Source of the DNA: Breviolum minutum Mf 1.05b.01
Lineage: Eukaryota; Sar; Dinophyceae; Suessiales; Symbiodiniaceae
DNA length: 64,000 bases
Direction: 5' to 3'
NCBI GenBank assembly: GCA_000507305.1
Contig: DF239924.1
Coordinates: 40,970-104,969, forward strand
The position numbers were made by a program, and so were the translations under genes. The notes beneath the pieces were generated by a model. It saw only the letters and a list, made by a program, of their open reading frames with translations, was not told the origin of the DNA and searched no databases. Below, one piece after another: positions 38,601-45,588 of the stretch. Every line of letters starts with the position of its first letter. The first letter of the stretch is position 1.

Positions 38601-40413
38601 AAAAACAAACCCGTCACCTGACCATGTGCCAATATGTGACAAATCACCCCGTTGGCATAGGTTCAGGCGGCGGGTTACAAAGCCCTCTTTGAGGAACCAA
38701 CATTGAGCTTGGAGGAACCATCAATGCGGGTGGATGGTCTTGGTACAGAGTAAACTACCCTCTGGTAAACTAATATAGCTAGCTGGAAAATCCCCATTTT
38801 CAATAGGGAAGGAACATCTTCAATGTTTGGTTCCATTGCCAGCCATATTCCCAGAGGGTATGTGAGATTTGAAATGAAACATGAAATCCAAAAAAGGGTT
38901 TTCAATACAGTTGGTACGAAGAAATGGTATGAAGCTTCACAGGATGTTTTGAAAATGCATTTTAATTTCGACACCTTTTTTTCTGATGAGGTTTGGAAAA
39001 AGAGACAATTCTTTGTGACCTTTTTGGGATGGTTAAGTGACCCTTTAAATGGTTAAGTGACCTCCAAATAGGGGATGAAAAGGTCACGGCTTGAATCACC
39101 TGGAAGTTTTTTTTTGTGATTTTGACATCATAGAATTTCCTTAGAATGGCTTTGGGAAATATTTTCAGATGGAGGTTGGTGGTAAAATTCCAAGAAATCT
39201 CCAACGGTCGGACTTCAGGGTCGGAACGGAGCCCAACAAAAACCCGGAGTGATACTTGGAGGATCATCACACTTAGTACACCCCGGAAAACTAACATGGA
39301 ACCTAAGAATCACCCATGTGAAAAGGAAAAACATCTTCCAAACCTTCATTTTTTGGGTTCCATGTTAAATTTCGAGGGTGTAAGTGGTTAGCAACCCCCC
39401 ATTTAATTTACGGTATTGGTATAAGCCATTTGTGCCAATTGGAAGGGGAACAACCCTACTTAGGGGACTTACTAACCACGGTTACGAAGCACGTATTCTC
39501 TGGGATGATTCTCCAATTATGCATAACCTGTCAAATCATGTTTTTTTGGCTTCGCAACAGTTGCAGAAGGTGGTCAATTTTGATTTACACCCCCGAAAAC
39601 TAACATGACATAGGAAAACACTGCACTCTTAATAGGAGATACATTTTTCGAAACGGTTTATTTTTCCATTGTCATCTTAGTTTTAGGGGCTGTGTGAAAG
39701 ACAGTTCCAGGTTTCGCATTTATTTTTACGAAGACCGATTTGGGGATATTGGAACCTCCATACCCTCAACTAGAATAGCCATGGAAAATCCATCACTTTG
39801 CATCTTTCCATTTTTCTATAATTCAGTCGTTGACTAAAAAGGTGTCAGGGCCTGTTCACATTATCTGGATGCAAGATGCATTTGACAAGAATCTCAATGA
39901 GGATCTTTGTGGAAGAAACATGAATAACATTGAATATATACATATATGGGTGTTTCCTAAAATGGTGGTACCCCAAAATGGATGGTTTATAATGGAAAAC
40001 CGTATTAAAATGGATGATTTGGGGGTACCACTATTTTCGGAAACACCCATATATAAAGAATAAATAAATATACATATAAATATATAAATGTATACATTGA
40101 GAGTTGCCGAAAGCCTGGGAACTTTTTAAATGGATGAATCATTGGTTCATTTTTATGGTTTGGGCAGCCTTGTTAACCTTCAATATCCCAAATACATGAC
40201 TCATGACTCATGTGAAAAACCATTTTCGAGCAGCTTTCCGATTTGAAAATGGAAGGATGTTTTAAACATCTTTTCTTTCGAGGTCCCGTGTTGATGTCAA
40301 GGGGTAGCGCCTGAACTTTCGTTCAGGATGACTACGGACCAGAATACAAGAAATGGATGGACGCTCATCGCACCCTGAATGATTGCAAAAAGGCGGCTGG
40401 GGACCGGGGATGA
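29096..40413 (+). CDS. Gene 4 model: long helical protein with acidic segments (span)
   Basis: About twenty candidate exons on the + strand end at TGA 40411-40413. Many are phase 0 to 0. Phase agrees at 31157/31256, 31271/31580, 35208/35499, 35542/35990 and 38742/38857, but not everywhere, so exons are missing or misplaced. No domain is recognised. The parts include coil-like helices, a DDDDED stretch and a basic exon. It may be more than one gene. Confidence 0.4.
29425..29562. repeat. Family J element
   Basis: 'ctggttgtttaggttataca', 'gattatactaccaagttat' and 'aaccaaccagtacaatgg'. Confidence 0.7.
29578..29638. repeat. GT dinucleotide repeat
   Basis: About thirty GT units in an intron. Confidence 0.97.
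29908..29958 (+). CDS. Exon, gene 4
   Basis: Acceptor AACCAG; donor GTACCC; phase 0 to 0, SLKTFSLNQHLDTNKIQ. Another frame, open from 29853, reads ETIEIAGGVKNIRGPN and PELEDIFTQPTFGHQQNT and is an equal rival by character. Confidence 0.5.
30028..30138. repeat. Family E element
   Basis: 'ccgaagtttaacagctcgcc', 'ctgaaaaatgatggg' and 'caggggctatgttagtttca'. Confidence 0.8.
30362..30400 (+). CDS. Exon, gene 4
   Basis: Acceptor TGGCAG; donor GTTGGG; phase 0 to 0, PRSHHDEFTRPVL. All three frames are open, so phase is the only argument. Confidence 0.4.
30425..30545. repeat. Family A element
   Basis: 'gttgatcgaagaaatgcca' and 'tttctgaaccatcaatagt'. Confidence 0.75.
30717..30807. repeat. Family A element
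   Basis: 'tactgttgatggttcagaaa' and 'atttctgaaccatcaacta'. Confidence 0.8.
30968..31040. repeat. Family B element flanked by a 15-bp direct repeat
   Basis: Interior 'gtttataatggaaaacccta' and right arm 'ggaaacaccc'. 'taggaatttctgatg' occurs at 30953-30967 and again at 31041-31055, on either side. Confidence 0.7.
31123..31157 (+). CDS. Exon, gene 4
   Basis: Acceptor TGGCAG; donor GTTGAG. Reads VYPRIQAARGP plus two bases that join 31256 in phase. Frames further left are open too. Confidence 0.4.
31158..31255. repeat. Family A element, right arm gives the acceptor
   Basis: 'gttgaggttgaggtttgg' and 'tttctgaaccatcaacag'. The intron 31158-31255 is essentially this element. Confidence 0.6.
31256..31271 (+). 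CDS. Micro-exon, gene 4
   Basis: Sixteen bases between a family A acceptor and GTTCAC. It completes a Gln codon and adds RKLNN, phase 0. Confidence 0.4.
31580..31618 (+). CDS. Exon, gene 4
   Basis: Acceptor TCTAAG; donor GTTTGA; phase 0 to 0, YLKQLAENSSNPA. If read through it stops at 31622-31624. Confidence 0.5.
31849..31960. repeat. Family A element
   Basis: 'tactgttgatggaagaaatc' and 'ggatttcagccatcaatgg'. Confidence 0.85.
32155..32266. repeat. Family B element
   Basis: 'atgggggtttcctaaaacgg' and 'ttttaggaaacacccatat'. Confidence 0.85.
32335..32358 (+). CDS. Short exon, gene 4
   Basis: Acceptor TGCTAG; donor GTTTTG; phase 0 to 0, VRRQETSM. Confidence 0.45.
32530..32548 (+). CDS. Possible short exon, gene 4
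   Basis: Acceptor TCTCAG; donor GTAGAA; ANKYDR in phase 0. Confidence 0.35.
32825..32977. repeat. Family I element
   Basis: 'cttggaggatcatcctagtt' and 'ctgggatgatcctccaag'; interior 'cataaatatcggccatttgg', 'ggacttacgatcaccacag'. Confidence 0.85.
33009..33065 (+). CDS. Exon, gene 4
   Basis: Acceptor CCCGAG; donor GTGTGG; phase 0 to 0, ASKLVSDALTRAKDNKDRI. The frame remains open (VWEHKGLEKRWKYPFW), so a later donor is possible. Confidence 0.6.
33110..33227. repeat. Family J element
   Basis: 'acagttgtttaggggatttg', 'tacccagttatgtggggatt' and 'aaaccattataaggatcccc'. Confidence 0.7.
33358..33469. repeat. Family D element
   Basis: Arms 'taccctctggtaaactaaca' and 'gtgagtttaccagagggta'; a near-perfect fold-back. 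Confidence 0.9.
33555..33635 (+). CDS. Exon, gene 4, basic
   Basis: Acceptor GCCAAG; donor GTAGCG; phase 0 to 0, AKRRATAKRSEKNAQLFAK, then YDQDRHKT. The same frame stays open for another 113 codons to TAA at 33977 (MADMRTWKYWDYTNKWW, then SRPGSFEIVIPQAKGSDF). Whether that part is coding is open, because chance ORFs of this length occur here. Confidence 0.5.
34437..34564. repeat. GTTT then GTTC tetranucleotide repeat
   Basis: About nine GTTT units change abruptly to about twenty-three GTTC units. Poly-CLFV and poly-NERT frames here are artefacts. Confidence 0.97.
34785..34882. repeat. Family E element
   Basis: 'cgcccctgaacatggatgg' and 'ggtgttatgttagtttcaag'. Confidence 0.65.
35127..35208 (+). 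CDS. Exon, gene 4
   Basis: Acceptor TGGCAG; donor GTGAGG. In phase 0 PWHKTAVSPESPCVVAE, then ARWHSAATRN plus one base, which joins 35499 in phase. The rival frame reads LRFHQNRHVLLLRPDG. Confidence 0.5.
35499..35542 (+). CDS. Exon, gene 4, acidic
   Basis: It completes Asp, then DEADLADDRMKNMH. Donor GTTTCC lies at the left end of a family B element, phase 0. Confidence 0.55.
35543..35648. repeat. Family B element supplying a donor
   Basis: 'gtttcccaaaaatagggag', 'ggatggtttataatggaaaa' and 'gatgattttgggggtacccc'. Confidence 0.75.
35832..35938. repeat. Family B element
   Basis: 'tggatgtttctggaaatt' and 'ttttcggaaacccccata'. Confidence 0.8.
35990..36045 (+). CDS. Exon, gene 4, acidic
   Basis: Acceptor ACCCAG; consensus-like donor GTATGT. 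Reads HEKLDDDDEDKWRTVLQYE, starting in phase 0. Confidence 0.65.
36247..36312 (+). CDS. Exon, gene 4
   Basis: Acceptor TCTAAG; donor GTTCCC; phase 0 to 0, DIMQFCRDLAESILAKHTLG. The same frame is open upstream to about 36167 (YIPCPSNTLYSQWISK). Confidence 0.6.
36577..36688. repeat. Family A element
   Basis: 'tactgttgatggaagaaatc' and 'tttcttccatcaacagcag'. Confidence 0.85.
36796..36903. repeat. Family B element ending at an acceptor
   Basis: 'gtgggtgtttccttaaatgg' and 'ccattttaggaccccccca'. Its AG at 36902-36903 precedes a coding block. Confidence 0.75.
36904..37108 (+). CDS. Coding block, gene 4, frame unresolved
   Basis: All three frames are open and protein-like: WLAFWASDLPHDFHGKRW; GGADFAEQFDRSNPNFHN; VVSLLGLRSSPRLPRQ. 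The right part (37057-37108) reads EAVDIVSALLEHCGAED, with an AG before it and GT after, and is the likeliest exon. Its helix pattern recalls an ankyrin repeat end, but one unit is not evidence of such a domain. Confidence 0.45.
37369..37457 (+). CDS. Exon, gene 4, GC-rich
   Basis: Acceptor CCCAAG; donor GTGAGC. Phase 0 to 2, AVPLGGARVPESLAASMGK, then TPEEATEFSV. It stands out by GC from AT-rich flanks. Confidence 0.65.
37535..37630. repeat. TA-rich simple sequence
   Basis: 'tatatatatatatacac' and related motifs in an intron. Confidence 0.8.
37815..37925. repeat. Family N element
   Basis: 'gggaatcaaacttgatctat', 'ttgagggatttccgattt' and 'tgaagtttgggttgataa'. Confidence 0.6.
37992..38021 (+). 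CDS. Short exon, gene 4
   Basis: Acceptor AAGCAG; donor GTTCGC; IDVASHESML in phase 0. It does not match the phase of 37457. Confidence 0.35.
38056..38111 (+). CDS. Exon, gene 4, basic
   Basis: Acceptor AGGCAG; donor GTGTTC; IQRKIQGTKSTLRKKLLLR. Confidence 0.55.
38248..38279 (+). CDS. Possible exon, gene 4
   Basis: Acceptor GCTCAG; KNHAVEENGE before a GC donor at the edge of a family L element. Other frames are open. Confidence 0.3.
38285..38416. repeat. Family L element, reverse orientation
   Basis: 'ccaagaaatctccaacagc' and 'cccattcaatttttgatgga', the reverse complement order of the copies at 23188 and 41128. Confidence 0.7.
38667..38742 (+). CDS. Exon, gene 4
   Basis: Acceptor GTTCAG; donor GTACAG. 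AAGYKALFEEPTLSLEEPSM, then RVDGL, ending one base into a codon completed at 38857. Confidence 0.65.
38752..38856. repeat. Family D element ending at an acceptor
   Basis: 'taccctctggtaaactaat' and 'cagccatattcccagag'. Its right end supplies the AG at 38855-38856. Confidence 0.7.
38857..38990 (+). CDS. Exon, gene 4
   Basis: GG completes Gly. Reads YVRFEMKHEIQKRVFNTV, then GTKKWYEASQDVLKMHFNF and DTFFSDE. Donor GTTTGG, phase 0. Confidence 0.55.
39005..39108. repeat. Family G element
   Basis: 'caattctttgtgaccttttt', 'ggttaagtgaccctttaaat' and 'ggcttgaatcacctggaag'. Confidence 0.85.
39169..39248 (+). CDS. Exon, gene 4
   Basis: Acceptor TTTTCAG; donor GTGATA. MEVGGKIPRNLQRSDFRVG, then TEPNKNP. 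If unspliced it stops at TGA 39250-39252. Confidence 0.55.
39254..39516. repeat. Family I element split by a family F element
   Basis: 'cttggaggatcatcac' on the left and 'ctctgggatgattctccaat' on the right. Between them sits a complete family F copy (39280-39383), a nested insertion. Confidence 0.7.
39280..39383. repeat. Family F element nested in family I
   Basis: 'accccggaaaactaacatgg' and 'ttccatgttaaatttcgagg'. Confidence 0.75.
39588..39694. repeat. Family F element
   Basis: 'cacccccgaaaactaacatg' and 'gtcatcttagttttaggggc'. Confidence 0.75.
39827..39930 (+). CDS. Exon, gene 4, right edge uncertain
   Basis: Acceptor ATTCAG. SLTKKVSGPVHIIWMQDAF, then DKNLNEDLCGRNMNN. A GT inside at about 39909 or the family B start near 39950 may be the donor. 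Confidence 0.5.
39949..40055. repeat. Family B element
   Basis: 'atgggtgtttcctaaaatgg' and 'ttttcggaaacacccatat'. The best-preserved copy. Confidence 0.9.
40327..40413 (+). CDS. Terminal exon, gene 4
   Basis: Acceptor GTTCAG, phase 0. DDYGPEYKKWMDAHRTLND, then CKKAAGDRG and TGA at 40411-40413. Confidence 0.7.
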   Translation, partial: DDYGPEYKKWMDAHRTLNDCKKAAGDRG

Positions 40414-40867
40414 AGTCCGGATGAAGTTCTTTTTTGGAAAGTTTTGGAAGTTACAACACAAAAATCAGTGTGAAGGTGTGATGGTGATGGTGATGATTAT
40501 TGTCATTGTGAGTTGATGATGATGATGATGATGATGATGATGAGGATGAGGATGGTGGGGATTGTTTCATAGACCATTATAAGGATTCCTATTAAACAAT
40601 CAGTATAATAGAAAGTAAGATGTTTTGTTTTGGTGGCTCACTTGGTTGCTGCTAAACCAATGCCTACCTGAACCTTTCGATCTTTTTCGCCCGTTTTCGA
40701 GGCGATCGCGGTGGTCAACAAACCTGTGGTACCTGGGAAGTTGCACCGTTGTTTTTTTTGATGGGAGGCAAATGGAGTCCTGGAAAGTTGAGGTTTTGGT
40801 GGTTTCGGGGATGAAATCCTACCCCAGTGATATAGAAACATCATTTCATAATCCACACAGCAATACA

Positions 40868-40967
40868 AAAAAGCCCGGTTGTTTAGGGTATATAGGGGAT
40901 TATACTACCCAGTTATATGGGGATTATAATGATCCATGAAATAAAGATCCCTAGTAACCAACCAGGA
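40868..40967. repeat. Family J element
   Basis: 'ccggttgtttagggtatata', 'gattatactacccagttata' and 'aaccaaccaggat'. Confidence 0.75.
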
Positions 40968-41127
40968 TTCAATGGAATGTCAGGTTTTGATTCAATGCTC
41001 ACATGACAACCCAGTACCGATTATGAGAATCCACGATGGATACCCAGATAAGGGGGGTTCGGTGGTCCTGGTAGTAGATAGTCACATAGTCATGGAGTTG
41101 ACCAGTGATTTTCTTGAAAATAACAAT

Positions 41128-41246
41128 TTCCATCAAAAATTGAATGGGACCTTACTAACGGACCCCTAAAGAAGTTGATAGAGCTATTAGATTCTCAGGT
41201 TTAAGGGTCTGTTCAGTGGGTCCTGTTGGAGATTTCTTGGACAATT
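41128..41246. repeat. Family L element
   Basis: 'ttccatcaaaaattgaatgg' and 'gtcctgttggagatttcttg', almost identical to 23188-23312. Confidence 0.85.
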
Positions 41247-41325
41247 GGGATTTTTTTTTTTTTTTTGTGTCAGTCTTTTAGGGCTTGTACCATGGTAAAT
41301 CACCATCCTTCATGAGAAAGAAATA

Positions 41326-41427
41326 AAGATCACACCCTCCCAAAGTTTAACGGCTGGTTCACCTGAAAATGGTACCCTGCAATAGGATTTTTAGGTTCCA
41401 TGTCAAGCTTGGGGAGTGTAAGGTTTT
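41326..41427. repeat. Family E/F-like element
   Basis: 'caccctcccaaagtttaacg' and 'ttccatgtcaagcttgggga'. Confidence 0.55.
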
Positions 41428-41707
41428 GAAGACCTTTAAACAACACACACCCGAAAACGAAGAGCAATTTATATATCGAGCTTAACATCCAAAACATGTC
41501 AGATTTCCCTACGGGTTGAAAACACAGACCCCGCAAAAAATATCAGAAACCAAACTAAACGGAGGACTCCTCTCAAGTTTTTTGTTGCATCATCCTTGGG
41601 AGACCAAGTTTGCATGTTGAAAAAACTGCAGCTTATGTTTCAATCCTGGGATGAATGAACCCTTTTGCTTCAAATTTCGTTGAAGTTGAGGATGTGTCTT
41701 TTTTCAG

Positions 41708-41755
41708 AAAAGACGATCTCCACTTACCAGACCTAAACATTGAAAAGCAAAAACA
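41708..41755 (+). CDS. Exon, gene 5
   Basis: Acceptor TTTTCAG; donor GTCAGC. KDDLHLPDLNIEKQK plus two bases completing His in the next exon. Confidence 0.55.
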
Positions 41756-43141
41756 GTCAGCCAATATTTTTTCCCCCTTGATCTTTTCACAGAAAAAAAC
41801 AGAGGTTTTGGGGGTGGGGACCTACGCCCCTTGATTTTTTGAGGAAGTTGCCATGAAGCTACGTGTTCAGTACAAGGAAGCTGAGGTTGGAAGCAGCAGG
41901 GGGAGTAGGTAACACGAAAAGGTTGATCTGGGGTTTTTGGATCTTCCAAAAGGTTGATACTTTGATACTGTTGATGGAAGACATCTGGCGATCACCACCT
42001 GGGATGTATGAAACCCTGTAAATAGTGGGATGTTTAGCATATCATTGGGTGCAGGATTTCTTCCAACAGTATGTGCTGGGGTCTAAACTTTCATTTCTTC
42101 CCTGTGTTAAGGGATAGCCATCAACCCTATAGTAGGATTTTATATGACCAATATAGGGATTCCCTATTAAGGGTGGGATGACCATCCCCAATATAAGGAG
42201 TTAGACCCTGGCACATATCGAGATTGAGATTGAGAATTTCAAGGTCATTAGATGTAAATTCATTGGGGGTTGCCAAAACCCTTGATGTCACTTGCGAACT
42301 TCATCCTTTCTTTACTCGGTGGTGGCAAAAGTGCTTCCAGCTGGAATAGACCTTTGAACGCTATCCCCTAAGGTAACAATGAGCCTTAGGAGCATTCGGT
42401 TGCAGCCAGGCGGAATAAATGATCAATGCATTTTTTATGAAGGGAACCCCTCAAAAAATCCACCGTTACAGTGGGACCCGAGAGAGAGGCATTTTTTGGC
42501 GAAAGACCAAAAAAACTCCACTGTTACATAATACATTTATATAAATTCATTCTCGCCAAAGCGATCTCAGCGGATCTGATCCCCAGGGCGAAGATAAGTC
42601 AGCGTATCTCAGCAGACTGAAAGGCACGGTTCCGTATGGTGTAGAGGGGGCAGCTGGTCACCGGTATCATATCATAAATATCACTACTATAGACTGTACT
42701 AGTATCATTGTTATTTTATCATTCATATACAGTAAGACAATAAGAATCATGATCATACAATCATGATGAATCATTACAGTGATATCAATGATAGTAATGA
42801 CAAAGATTTTGTATATTGAAATACTGTAGTTGAAAATGATACTGTGGCTAGTTGAATCATGCAAGGCGGCCCCCCTACCAGTTATAAATGGGGTTACAAG
42901 CCCTATGAGTAGAGTCATAACCCCAGTTACCCATTTAGTTTCGACCATTTATAGGGACAGTAACCCCTGGTGACGGGGTCCACCTCGTGACCAGCATTTC
43001 ATTGACCCCCGGGGCCGCGTGGCCGGTTTGGCCTCCCCTCCCCCGCAGCTGAAGGTGCCGAGAACGATCGGGATGGGGCATTGTCAAGTGCAACTGCCAC
43101 TCGACAGCGAGTGGATTTGATGGTGCTCCCCGGAAAGGTGG

Positions 43142-43194
<53 letters not shown>

Positions 43195-45541
43195 CTTGTT
43201 CTTGTTCCTGTTCTTGTTCTTGTTCTTGTTCTTGTTCCTGTTCTTGTTCTTGTTCTTGTTCTTGTTCTGTTGTTCTTGTTCTTGTTTACAGTGTTGTTGA
43301 AGTTGAAGAAGAAAGGCCTTCTAAAAGGAAACTCCTAACTGTACCACATGCACCAAGATGATTGATGCCTGCCTACCCCCGAAGGAGACGATCTTGGGCA
43401 TGAGTTCAGAGGTGATCTCTGATCGATGTCGTAGCTGTGTAAAAGACGTTGTACAGAAGGTGGGGGACTTGTGGACGGAGGGTGGACGGAGGGTGGGGCC
43501 CCCGGAAGAAGGCTGGGAGTTGTTCCTCCATGATTATGGGAGAAACAGTAGGGGATTTGTTTTTGACTTGCTGTGCTGTATGGATTCTCATCAACTTTAC
43601 CTCTGCGACTTGTTTTCAAGTGGTGATTTTGTGGTTGTGTGGAGTCTTGGCAGCAAGTGCACTTCCGAAATTTGATATAGATATCCAAAATAGCCATGTT
43701 TGAAAGGAGATATTTTCCAACGAATCATTTTTGGTATCTGATATCTTAAATTTCCAGTTTCTCAACCAAAAATTGCAACTTCTGACTTTTCACACAGGGA
43801 CAGTTCGAGTTCATCGACAAGGAGGGATATGGCGAGTACATCCAGGTTGGGCATAGAGATACCTCGGAAGTATGGAGCATTACAAAATACTGATGTTTTT
43901 TTTTGTTCAAAGCTGGTCTCAGCTAATGGTTAATTGTTGGTTTGGGAGGAATCCTAGCAATCCCAAACCACCTGGCCCCAAACCAGCACTGTACCATTAA
44001 TTGAGACGAATCGGGGTACCCCGATTCGAATCCCAAACCACCTGGACAGCAACCATTTGTTGATGGTCAGTGTGTCCTGCTTTTGTTTTTGTATTTTTCG
44101 GGTCCGGATGGATTTTTTGATGCCCAGATGTCACGAAGGATCTGATGACTGTTGGGATGGAAAGATCTGATGACATGACATGCAGGTCTTAAAGAGGGCC
44201 AACCAAGAGATTTTTATGGATCAAAAGAGAATACTTCAAAAGATCAAGGTGCCAAATTCAGGGGGGAAGGAGGGTTTTGGTCCGTTTTTTTTGGAGGTTT
44301 GTGGGATGTTTTTCTGAATGTTCCGTTTTTTTTTTTTGGGGGGTGAAGTTTCAAGTTGCTTTCTTGAATGTAATTTTTCCCGAATTTTGCCCACGAGCGG
44401 TTTTCGCGCGTTTTTTGTGAAGTCAACGGGCCACAAATCAAGACATCGTGGTCTTGCTCTCTTATCACAATCACCCTGAAACTCTTGAGACTTCCTAATT
44501 GCTGACTCACATTTTCCACTTCAACAAAAGTGTAGTTCTTTTTGTTTTTTGGGGGATGGGGGAAAATCTCAAACAGCGATTTTCGCTCACAGAAGAAACC
44601 AACAACTAGGTGGTGGCAACTCAAATATTTTGATTTTTCACCCCCAAAAATTGGGTGTTTCATGGTCCGGTTTGACGGTTCGCATATTTTTCAAATGGGT
44701 GGAGAAAAACCACCAACTGGTATATAATTCAACCTGCAAAATGACCTTAATATACCTGCAAGGATGTGGGTATTAGTATAACCTTAATATACTTGTACCT
44801 TAACTATGTAAAATCCCAGGATGTTACAATGTTGGTTCAACCACCACCACCCCACCAACTTGGTTCAACCACCAAAACGAACAGGGATGTTGGTTCAACC
44901 ACCAACCGGTCCCAACCAAAACAATCACAGGACATCAAAAAGGCATCGAAGGAACAAAACAATCACACCGAAGAGGTGCCGCCGCCGTGTTTTCTCGTCG
45001 TCCGTCGTCGTGGGGAAGTTCGGGGTTTTCGAGTGGAGGGAGTCGACCAATGTTTTGGCGTTTGGAAGGAATGAATCAGATCTGAGGCTGCAACAATTGA
45101 TGGGGGGTACGTTTGATGGAAGATTGATATTTCTATTTTTTGTGGAAATACCCAAAAAAAACATTTGATCCTTCAAGAGGAATTAGTTGATTTGATTTTC
45201 TGTAAAGAGTTTTTTGTTGAAATAAGAATGTTGAAATAAGTCCCCAGTTTCTGTTTTTTAGTGATGCAATCCACAAACATGGGACCTACACCCCCCCAAA
45301 TAACAAACATGGAACCCAACAATTTGGTGGTTTGTAAAATGATTCGATGTAACCTTTTGGGGTTAATAAGTAACCCCAACGTTTTTTTTTCGATTTTCAA
45401 GTTGGATCATTAGCCGAATGAAGAGTCAGAGTTGCAAGCTTACCGCTTCCAACATGAGATGACCACAAATTTTGCACAAAAACGACCATCAAGTTCCAGG
45501 TCTCGAACCATGATGATGATGACGATGATGACGATGATGAC

Positions 45542-45588
<47 letters not shown>

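Larger units (their letters stand above)
40414..41707 (+). other. Stretch between genes 4 and 5
   Basis: It holds a GAT microsatellite (about 40510-40545), family J (40868-40967), family L (41128-41246) and family E (41326-41427). I see no coding exon here. Confidence 0.5.

Noticed and set aside
43081-43338. Exon continuing as poly-Val/Leu
   Set aside because: The GTT/GTTCTT repeat begins right at a GT donor after LPGK, and a better exon follows at 43328 in the same phase.
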